DNA of 7,095 nt from an uncultured Tolumonas sp. (GTDB lineage Bacteria > Pseudomonadota > Gammaproteobacteria > Enterobacterales > Aeromonadaceae), in assembly GCA_903931645.1 (NCBI GenBank), contig CAIZDF010000566.1:1-7095 (forward strand), written 5' to 3'. Shown piece after piece: positions 1-7,095 of this stretch. A program made the translations under genes and the position numbers. A model generated the notes under the pieces. It was not told the origin of the DNA and ran no database searches. It saw nothing but the letters and a program-made list of their open reading frames with translations. Each line of letters opens with the position of its first letter. Position 1 is the first letter of the stretch.

Positions 1-444
1 CTCTTCATCCCAACTGCCTGTTCTGTTTAAAAATGATGGCTCATCAGCAATGACCGGCACGATAATCGGTTTACCGCTTTCGACTACTTTGCCAGTAATG
101 CCTTCACCGGGGTAATAAACGCCTTTTGCGATTTCATCTTCAGTCAGACCAAGGCTTTCATGGATGAATATTTGATCACAGCTGGCGTCATAGAGCGAAA
201 TCATGGCGCGTACAACTTGTAGGTGTTTTTGCAGCAGATCCAACACCACCTTTAAGGTCTTGGACAAAGAACCATCAGAACTCACCACTTTACTGACTTC
301 AGAAAGTAAGGGTAATGACTCAGATCGGCATTCGCCCAAGTCACAGGCGCATGAAGACACCACAGGTATTCTCCGATGTGATCGCTCTCTGTGCTCAGTG
401 GGTTCAGAAGTTATTGTTGCCAGATTCCCCATATTGCCTCCCAT
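1..444 (-). CDS. vnfA: VnfA, sigma-54-dependent transcriptional activator of V-nitrogenase (N-terminal part, truncated by window start)
   Basis: This is the 5' end of a minus-strand gene that runs off the window at base 1; 148 codons are visible. Residues 32-39 form a Cys-X-Cys-X4-Cys motif (SSCACDLGECR context). Residues ~60-148 are a GAF domain with PGEGITGKVVESGKPIIVP and a DEPSFLNRTGS segment, as in the NifA/VnfA/AnfA family. In A. vinelandii VnfA a similar Cys motif near the N-terminus is reported to carry an Fe-S cluster that affects activity. The AAA+ and HTH domains would lie outside the window. The start is uncertain. ATG at 444 gives the longest form. ATG at 432 follows GGAGG at a short 4-nt spacing. 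GTG at 363 follows GGAG at 7 nt and would put the cysteines at 5, 7 and 12, close to the Azotobacter arrangement. The gene diverges from vnfD. A sigma-54 promoter-like site (585-600) and a ModE-like operator (521-546) lie upstream. VnfA is preferred over AnfA because of the neighbouring vnfDGK. Confidence 0.9.
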   Translation of the reverse strand, partial: MGGNMGNLATITSEPTEHRERSHRRIPVVSSCACDLGECRSESLPLLSEVSKVVSSDGSLSKTLKVVLDLLQKHLQVVRAMISLYDASCDQIFIHESLGLTEDEIAKGVYYPGEGITGKVVESGKPIIVPVIADEPSFLNRTGSWDEE

Positions 445-520
445 TACGTTTATCGTTCCTTGACTGCTGGCGACTATTGGTTTGTCGGGTTTAACACAGT
501 GGTTGTCGGTTTTTGTAGGA

Positions 521-546
521 TCGTTATATAAAAACAAGCATAACGA
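521..546. promoter_or_regulatory. ModE-like molybdate-repressor operator in the vnfA leader
   Basis: Perfect 7-bp inverted repeat TCGTTAT-N12-ATAACGA. The core CGTTATAT-N10-ATAACG has the same arms and the same 24-bp span as the E. coli modA ModE operator as I remember it. The site lies between the candidate vnfA promoter and the vnfA start, roughly +28 to +53 of the predicted transcript, where a bound repressor could block transcription. In Rhodobacter capsulatus, ModE-type regulators repress anfA through a Mo-box, so Mo-dependent repression of vnfA is a reasonable inference. Confidence 0.7.
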
Positions 547-584
547 ACTATTTTCCACGCCAACAAATGAGATGCAGATCACAA

Positions 585-600
585 TGCAAAAGGAAAGCCA
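585..600 (-). promoter_or_regulatory. Candidate sigma-54 promoter of vnfA
   Basis: On the minus strand the site reads TGGCTTTCCTTTTGCA. It has the invariant GG (-24) and GC (-12) separated by exactly 10 bases, and a good TTGCA half. The -24 half is TGGCTT instead of TGGCAC. Predicted transcription starts near 574, leaving a leader of about 130 bases to the ATG at 444. A sigma-54 promoter would make vnfA dependent on NtrC, NifA or VnfA itself. No convincing sigma-70 promoter with a good -35 was found, although an AT-rich TATATAAC sits inside the ModE-like box. Confidence 0.55.
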
Positions 601-664
601 CCTTCCTTATCGATGTGTATTTTTTTATATAGCGAAGCTTATAAAGAAGAGGCTGGTGTAATCA

Positions 665-678
665 GAACAAACGAGAAA
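665..678. promoter_or_regulatory. Possible VnfA enhancer half-site pair (weakest of three)
   Basis: GAAC-AAACGA-GAAA. It resembles the GTAC-N6-GTAC / GTAC-N6-GAAC class of VnfA/AnfA sites but with a degenerate second half. It lies about 90-105 bases upstream of the predicted vnfA start point and about 210-225 upstream of that of vnfD. Confidence 0.25.
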
Positions 679-708
679 TGGGTTAATGGCATTAATAATT
701 TGAGATCT

Positions 709-722
709 GAACCGCTGAGAAC
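709..722. promoter_or_regulatory. Possible VnfA upstream activator site
   Basis: GAAC-CGCTGA-GAAC, an exact direct repeat of GAAC with 6-base spacing. It shares this spacing with the neighbouring site at 738-751 and with reported VnfA sites of the form GTAC-N6-GAAC (from memory). It lies about 167-180 bases upstream of the predicted vnfD transcription start, a usual distance for sigma-54 enhancers. Confidence 0.4.
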
Positions 723-737
723 ATTTAGCTATTTTCT

Positions 738-751
738 GTACATTTGTGAAC
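738..751. promoter_or_regulatory. Candidate VnfA upstream activator site (best match)
   Basis: GTAC-ATTTGT-GAAC. This matches the GTAC-N6-GAAC form that I recall for VnfA/AnfA binding sites in A. vinelandii. It is the only GTAC in the intergenic region. It lies about 138-151 bases upstream of the predicted vnfD start point and 29 bases from the second GAAC-N6-GAAC site. Confidence 0.5.
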
Positions 752-820
752 TGAATCACGCACATATAACCATGCATCTACGATTTAACATATCTTCATT
801 GCAAAAATTAACGGCTTATA

Positions 821-833
821 AATCATGTGGTTG
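821..833 (+). promoter_or_regulatory. Possible IHF site between enhancer and vnfD promoter
   Basis: AATCATGTGGTTG matches 12 of 13 positions of the IHF consensus WATCAANNNNTTR, with the sixth base deviating. It sits about 56-68 bases upstream of the predicted vnfD transcription start, between the candidate VnfA sites and the sigma-54 promoter. This is where IHF commonly bends DNA in nif-type promoters. Confidence 0.4.
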
Positions 834-845
834 TAAAAAATTACT

Positions 846-875
846 ATCCGTTATGCATAATTTGGCACAACGGAT
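846..875. promoter_or_regulatory. Second ModE-like operator, overlapping the vnfD sigma-54 promoter
   Basis: Inverted repeat ATCCGTTAT-N12-ACAACGGAT, with 8 of 9 arm positions complementary. The core CGTTAT-N12-ACAACG differs from the 521-546 box arms by one base and keeps the identical N12 spacing. The right arm begins inside TGGCAC, so bound ModE would occlude the -24 element of the vnfD promoter. Two boxes of the same geometry, one at each divergent promoter, make chance less likely. Confidence 0.55.
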
Positions 876-878
876 GCT
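863..878 (+). promoter_or_regulatory. Sigma-54 promoter of vnfDGK
   Basis: The site reads TGGCACAACGGATGCT, with a perfect TGGCAC -24 half and GG-N10-GC spacing; the -12 half is ATGC instead of TTGC. Transcription would start near 889, giving a leader of about 87 bases before the vnfD ATG. Sigma-54 with a VnfA-type activator is the known mode of control for vnf structural operons. Confidence 0.75.
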
Positions 879-897
879 CTGTTGAATTCGGCAAGTA

Positions 898-2396
<1,499 letters not shown>

Positions 2397-2397
<1 letters not shown>

Positions 2398-2735
2398 TGG
2401 AACAGAACATCGCTGAACTCTACAACTACGTGCAAGAGCGCTGCTTGTGGCAATTCTTCTCCCGTAGCTGGGATCGCAAAGAAAACATCGACGGCATCAT
2501 GGCGCAGGCAAAAAAACTGTTTGCCGGAGAAGAGCCGAATGCTGAGACCCCTGATGCGCGTTGTCATCTGGCGGATGCGAAGCTGATGGTTGCTGATTTC
2601 AAATCCCGTTTCCCTTGGGTGAAAGAGACCAGCTTTGCCGATATCAGCCTCATGCTTGATGGTCTGGCCGCGAAATTGACCGACACCGTTATCACCGGTT
2701 CTAAGAACCGTGAACTTAACGACAGTCTGTATTAA
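2397..2735 (+). CDS. vnfG: Vanadium nitrogenase delta subunit VnfG
   Basis: Small delta subunit found only in V- and Fe-only nitrogenases. It binds VnfD and is needed for an active enzyme. The product has 112 residues, the usual length for VnfG (~113). Recognisable family features are the conserved CLWQFFSRSWDR block at residues 16-27, the RFPW motif in the middle, and the C-terminal NREL...LY end. The start ATG shares one base with the vnfD stop codon, and AAGGAGG (2383-2389) lies 7 bases before it inside the vnfD 3' end, so production is probably coupled to vnfD. A 63-base gap with a hairpin separates it from vnfK. AnfG is the alternative name for the homologue in Fe-only systems, but the partner subunits decide for VnfG. 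Confidence 0.95.
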
Positions 2736-4217
<1,482 letters not shown>

Positions 4218-4233
4218 GCACCATTTTTCAGGC

Positions 4234-4266
4234 GAGTTCCGGCCTTCAGGCCGGGCTCTCTTTTTT
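4234..4266 (+). terminator. Rho-independent terminator or attenuator after vnfK
   Basis: The stem pairs GAGTTCCGGCC (4234-4244) with GGCCGGGCTC (4249-4258), with a TTCA loop and one bulged T, followed by TCTTTTTT (4259-4266). The next gene starts only 24 bases later with no visible promoter. Partial termination is therefore likely, giving more structural than accessory transcript. Confidence 0.75.
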
Positions 4267-4290
4267 GGTATGTGATGTAGAGGTCATCCG

Positions 4291-5247
4291 ATGGAAACAT
4301 TAGTCTGTTTGCTTGATGAATTTCGTAAATCGCACGGTAGTCACTGGCATCAGCCGGAATATCGTGGATTAGAGATGTATTCTGCAAAAAAGCGCAGTGC
4401 TGATGCACAAAAAGTGCAGAGTGACGCTGTATTCTCAGGCAAACAAACAATGTTGCTATCACTGCAAGGTGCTTGGTCTGCGCTGAATTTGTTAGAGGCT
4501 TATTTCAGCCAACAACAACCACAAACACTGGAAGGTGTTACCAGTTGGCAACGTTATCAGCAGTTACCAAAAAAACAGATCGCGGACAAAATTATCGCCG
4601 AAACCTACCGGCTTTTGCGTATCGTGCGTGTGGCATGGCTGCACCCTGACGGGCAAATTGAGCGACGAGGTAACGTGACAGAGTTGTGCTGCAACAGTAA
4701 TCAATATCCACTGATTCTAAAAATAACCGATACCGGATTAGCACTGCTGCAATCGTTGGTGTTTTATTTTCTGAATCGCGCGCAGACCCTATATGGTGAT
4801 GCTTACCACGAAGCCATTTTGCAAAGCTATTTCACCGATCTGGTCGGAGAGTTGCGTGGTTTTGAAGATGAAGACCGTGTGCTGTGTCAATTCCGCCCCG
4901 GTTTGAACATCAACCGGCACTGGCGCTTAGACTGTGAAAATCCGCGTTATCAGGTAACGGACGGATTTTGCGTGATCCAGCTAAACCCGCGTTATGACGA
5001 TGGTGTTTGTCATCCTATCGATTTTCATTTGCGCTTAAATGATCTGTTTTATGTTGTGCCGATGGAGGCATTAACACCTTTTTCTATGGCAGAAGATAAA
5101 CGGTATATCAATGCCATTTCTCTTACTGCGCTTGATCGCTGGGAATGCCGTTTTGGCTCTCAGCCTTCTGAAATTTCTAATCCGCAATTTCTTATAACCC
5201 AATCTCTTACAACCCAATGTCCCCCCAATGATGTCAAGGAGAGCTGA
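4291..5247 (+). CDS. Unrecognised 318-residue vnf-linked protein
   Basis: I do not recognise this protein family. AGAGGT (4279-4284) lies 6 bases before ATG. The product is soluble-looking, with no signal peptide or clear membrane span, although residues ~148-162 are hydrophobic within an apparent helix. It has nine cysteines, including a Cys-Cys pair at 133-134, single ones at 199, 215, 227, 240, 286 and 310, and several histidines (HGSHWH at 15-20; CHPIDFH at 240-246). No canonical CxxC or nucleotide-binding motif is present. Its position immediately after vnfK, and its stop one base before the start of a NifX-like cofactor carrier gene, point to a role in the V-nitrogenase system such as cofactor maturation or apoprotein handling. 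That role is inference only. The gene is downstream of an attenuator-like hairpin, and its last codons contain the Shine-Dalgarno of the next gene, implying coupled translation. Confidence 0.85.
   Translation: METLVCLLDEFRKSHGSHWHQPEYRGLEMYSAKKRSADAQKVQSDAVFSGKQTMLLSLQGAWSALNLLEAYFSQQQPQTLEGVTSWQRYQQLPKKQIADKIIAETYRLLRIVRVAWLHPDGQIERRGNVTELCCNSNQYPLILKITDTGLALLQSLVFYFLNRAQTLYGDAYHEAILQSYFTDLVGELRGFEDEDRVLCQFRPGLNINRHWRLDCENPRYQVTDGFCVIQLNPRYDDGVCHPIDFHLRLNDLFYVVPMEALTPFSMAEDKRYINAISLTALDRWECRFGSQPSEISNPQFLITQSLTTQCPPNDVKES
5236..5243 (+). promoter_or_regulatory. Ribosome binding site that fixes the NifX-like gene start
   Basis: AAGGAGAG lies within the last codons of the upstream gene, 5 bases before ATG 5249. 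It favours this start over the in-frame ATGs at 5228 and 5231, which have no such site. Confidence 0.8.
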
Positions 5248-5248
5248 A

Positions 5249-5755
5249 ATGTCGAAAAAAATCGGCCATTTGAAAGTTGCTGTTTGCAGCAAAAACTTAA
5301 CCCACGTTGATTCCGCATTTTCATTCTCGCGTCAGGTTGTTTTTTATGACGTCAGTTATGACAGCATCGAATTTATCGACGTTGCTCGCTTTGCATCACC
5401 ACCACGCCGCAGTGAAGCGGCTACCTCGGCCCCGAAACAACCCAATGGCACCGGTAAAAAAGGGGGTTGCTGTATGGCTGAGATAGGCGGTAGTGAAGTC
5501 GATCAACTGTCAATGCGTGTCGCCAGTTTAGAAGGATGTGATGTCATGTTCTGCGTTGGCCTGAATGATCTGGCTGCTGTGCGTATTCGCGATGCTGGCG
5601 TTTTCCCAGTAAAAATGGAAGCCTCACGCGAGATCGACGAAGTGCTTTCATCATTGCAGTGGCGTATGAATCATAATCCGCCACTGTGGATCAGACGCCT
5701 GCTGGGCTATGGCAATCAGAATTCTGAATATCGTGTCGCTGTCGGTGCCGTATAA
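5249..5755 (+). CDS. NifX/NafY-family nitrogenase cofactor-binding protein (VnfX- or VnfY-like)
   Basis: 168 residues. The C-terminal half shows the NifX/NafY/NifB-C fold: LSMRVASLEGCDVMFCVGL (88-105), the DAGVFPVK segment (116-122) and the ending NPPLWIRRLLG (143-153), which corresponds to the family's NPPPWLRKAL. The N-terminal strand (LKVAVCSK ... VVFYDV) also fits. Members of this family carry nitrogenase cofactor precursors or the finished cofactor to apo-enzyme. In A. vinelandii vnfY lies near vnfK and is needed for full V-nitrogenase activity, while VnfX binds cofactor intermediates. I cannot tell which of these this is. Oddities: where relatives have (Q/G)HFG after VD, this protein reads VDSAFS (20-25), so the cofactor-binding His appears to be missing, and residues 52-82 form a low-complexity linker carrying GGCCMAE with Cys74-Cys75. 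The start lies one base after the upstream stop. Confidence 0.85.
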   Translation: MSKKIGHLKVAVCSKNLTHVDSAFSFSRQVVFYDVSYDSIEFIDVARFASPPRRSEAATSAPKQPNGTGKKGGCCMAEIGGSEVDQLSMRVASLEGCDVMFCVGLNDLAAVRIRDAGVFPVKMEASREIDEVLSSLQWRMNHNPPLWIRRLLGYGNQNSEYRVAVGAV

Positions 5756-5764
5756 GCGAGCAAT

Positions 5765-5769
5765 AGGAG
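5765..5769 (+). promoter_or_regulatory. Ribosome binding site that fixes the fixA-like start
   Basis: AGGAG lies 7 bases before ATG 5777 and only 1 base before an in-frame TTG at 5771, so ATG 5777 is the likely start. Confidence 0.8.
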
Positions 5770-5776
5770 TTTGCAG

Positions 5777-6568
5777 ATGGAAGGAACCACCCCTGAATCG
5801 CTATTACAGCATGGTCTTAAAATTCTTGTCTTAGCCCGCAGTGTGCCAGATAGCAATCTGCCATTCCCGCTGATGCAGGGTGCCCCTGACTTTGCTGCAT
5901 TCAGCTGGCAGCTAAACCCATTTGACGAAGTGGCAGTGGAAGCAGCCATCCAATTGCGTCAGCAATTCAAAGATCAACATCCCGACTTACCAGCGGAAGT
6001 AGTGGTAGTCGGGAATTCGAGTTCTGCGGGTGTAGCCGCAGTGGAGCGGGCCCTGTCACTGGGGGGGGACAGGGCATTGCTTCTTAATAATGCAGCGCAC
6101 GATAAAGGTATCGTTCCTGATCAGCTGGTTGCCTTGATCAGTGATCTTTCACCTCATTTGGTATTGCTCGGGCGTTTAGCTTTAGGTGAAGAGAAAGGTG
6201 AATTGGCTGGGCAATTGGCTGGTTTGTTAGGTTGGCCGTTGGCAACTGCGGTGAGTGAATTGGCGATTGATAAGGCGACGCTTAATTTTCTGCAACGTCG
6301 CATTACTCAATCGCGCCATGCCTCGATTGCTATGCCCGCCATCGTCAGTGCCGAACTTGATTTAGCGATACCCCGTTACGTTACGTTGCCGGCTTTAGTT
6401 GCAGCCAAGCGTAAACCGAAACAACCTTACGATATTGATATTACCTCTGCGAAAAATGAGCTGATTGCCAAGCACTGGCAACAGCCACCCAGCCGAAAAA
6501 CCGGCCAGCAAGTGCAAAGCGTGCAGGAATTAGTCTGTCGATTAACCGAGCAAGGGGTGCAGCTATGA
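5777..6568 (+). CDS. fixA: Electron transfer flavoprotein beta subunit, FixA-like
   Basis: 263 residues, usual for ETF beta (about 250-280). Family features are NPFDEVAVEAAIQLR (47-61), the alternating strand VVVVGN (75-80), ERALSLGGDRALLL (90-103, matching the usual RALAMGADRA block), LAGLLGWPLATAVSEL (147-162) and IPRYVTLPALVAAKRKP (198-214). ETF pairs carry electrons as flavoproteins. FixABCX complexes in diazotrophs bifurcate electrons to supply ferredoxin or flavodoxin for nitrogenase. Here the nucleotide/flavin-site segment reads GEEKGELAG (137-145), where typical ETF beta has roughly D.DTGQVG, and the acidic cluster of the ETF-beta signature is absent (RRITQSRHASIAMPAIV, 174-190), so this is a divergent member. 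The gene follows the NifX-like gene by 21 bases and overlaps fixB by 4 bases (ATGA). Whether fixC and fixX follow cannot be seen. An ordinary etfB is the alternative. Confidence 0.85.
   Translation: MEGTTPESLLQHGLKILVLARSVPDSNLPFPLMQGAPDFAAFSWQLNPFDEVAVEAAIQLRQQFKDQHPDLPAEVVVVGNSSSAGVAAVERALSLGGDRALLLNNAAHDKGIVPDQLVALISDLSPHLVLLGRLALGEEKGELAGQLAGLLGWPLATAVSELAIDKATLNFLQRRITQSRHASIAMPAIVSAELDLAIPRYVTLPALVAAKRKPKQPYDIDITSAKNELIAKHWQQPPSRKTGQQVQSVQELVCRLTEQGVQL
6050..6075 (+). repeat. Inverted repeat with an eight-G run inside the fixA-like gene
   Basis: GCCCTGTC (6050-6057) and GACAGGGC (6068-6075) are perfect 8-bp arms around a 10-base loop that holds seven Gs of the G8 run at 6061-6068. It codes for part of the conserved SLGGDRA block, and the frame is intact here. 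Confidence 0.7.
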
Positions 6569-7095
6569 GTATTTTAGTCATTGCCGAACACACGGCAGGG
6601 CAACTGACACAAGCGACACTGCGTGTTTTAGGGGCTGTCAGTCACTGGCACTTACCTGTGCATCTGCTGTTGGCGGCTACCGCCGAAGAGATGTCAACCC
6701 TGCGGCAGCAAGCGACGCAATTTCCGTTTATCGATGAACTGTTGATCGCCGAGTCATCGCTCTTACACTGGCCGGAACCATCGATTTTCGCTGAGTTGCT
6801 ACAACCAATACTCATCAATTACCAAGCGATGGTGACGCCACATCAATTAGATATGGTAACCGCGCTAGGCCTGCTGTCTAGCCTTGAAGGTTCACCATTA
6901 ATTACTGACATCGTTAGTTTTGGAGAAAGCAAAAACCAGCAGCTACCGTCAACATTTCTTACTGCGCACTACGATCAGCAAGCGTGGCGCTGGGTAGAAA
7001 ATGCAGATCACGGTAACGCTTGCCTGTTATTAACACTCCAAGCCGGACGTTTTGCGCTACCTGAGATGCTAGATACGCGACTACCACCAATACCC
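6565..7095 (+). CDS. fixB: Electron transfer flavoprotein alpha subunit, FixB-like (N-terminal part, truncated by window end)
   Basis: 177 codons are open to the window end. The start ATG overlaps the fixA-like stop (ATGA), and AAGGGGTG (6552-6559) lies upstream, so the two subunits are probably made in equal amounts. The N-terminus MSILVIAEHTAGQLTQATLRVLGAV matches the start of ETF alpha domain I, as do the PVHLLLA strand and the middle segment TALGLLSSLEGSPLITDIV, which aligns with the usual GR.L.PRVAA.L....VSDV block but lacks its Arg residues. The FAD-binding C-terminal domain lies beyond the window. Its partner and order (beta then alpha) are standard for fixAB/etfBA. The sequence is less conserved than ordinary housekeeping ETF alpha, so the alpha assignment rests partly on context. 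Confidence 0.8.
   Translation, partial: MSILVIAEHTAGQLTQATLRVLGAVSHWHLPVHLLLAATAEEMSTLRQQATQFPFIDELLIAESSLLHWPEPSIFAELLQPILINYQAMVTPHQLDMVTALGLLSSLEGSPLITDIVSFGESKNQQLPSTFLTAHYDQQAWRWVENADHGNACLLLTLQAGRFALPEMLDTRLPPIP

Noticed and set aside
203..463. 86-codon plus-strand open frame
   Set aside because: Antisense shadow of vnfA; the minus strand gives a clear GAF domain.
505..580. Sigma-70 promoter for vnfA using TATATAAC as -10
   Set aside because: No acceptable -35 hexamer at 16-18 bases; the AT-rich stretch is better explained by the ModE-like box.
693..705. Second IHF-like site on the minus strand serving vnfA
   Set aside because: One mismatch in the conserved TTGAT core and very AT-rich context; likely chance.
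737..763. NifA-type TGT-N10-ACA enhancer
   Set aside because: TGT triplets here are followed at N10 by ACT or ACG, not ACA; the GTAC-N6-GAAC reading fits better.
613..885. 90-codon plus-strand open frame in the intergenic region
   Set aside because: No good ribosome binding site, low-quality composition, and it runs across the predicted enhancer, IHF and sigma-54 sites.

Overview
The window carries the catalytic core of a vanadium-dependent nitrogenase (vnfD, vnfG, vnfK) with its divergently transcribed regulator vnfA and a downstream accessory module. Base composition is moderate, Shine-Dalgarno sites are clear, and the proteins closely resemble, from memory, the Azotobacter vinelandii Vnf proteins. 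This points to a diazotrophic gammaproteobacterium. I cannot name the genus with confidence. The system is V-type rather than Mo- or Fe-only: VnfD has the short 473-residue form, the TGGPRL loop at residues 335-340 and a separate delta-subunit gene.

Layout. Positions 1-444 (minus strand) hold the N-terminus of VnfA, with a Cys-X-Cys-X4-Cys motif and a GAF domain. Positions 445-975 are non-coding but dense with candidate control sites: two oppositely oriented sigma-54 promoters (585-600 minus for vnfA; 863-878 plus for vnfD), three GWAC-N6-GAM-type sites between them that may be a shared VnfA enhancer, an IHF-like site, and two inverted repeats with the spacing of the molybdate repressor ModE operator. 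One repeat lies in the vnfA leader and the other overlaps the vnfD sigma-54 promoter. An 11-bp tandem repeat lies in the vnfD leader. Positions 976-4217 hold vnfD, vnfG and vnfK, with a hairpin between vnfG and vnfK. A terminator-like hairpin (4234-4266) follows vnfK.

Positions 4291-7095 hold an unrecognised 318-residue protein, a NifX/NafY-family cofactor-carrier-like protein lacking the usual His, and a divergent electron-transfer flavoprotein beta/alpha pair (FixA/FixB-like; the alpha gene runs off the window). All are on the plus strand with coupled or very short junctions.

How it fits together (inference): without molybdenum, ModE releases both promoters, VnfA with sigma-54 activates vnfDGK, the accessory proteins assist FeV-cofactor delivery, and the ETF pair may feed low-potential electrons to the system. 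The dinitrogenase reductase gene (vnfH) and its ferredoxin are not in this window. The most interesting items are the paired ModE-like operators, the unknown 318-residue gene, and the His-less, double-Cys NifX relative.
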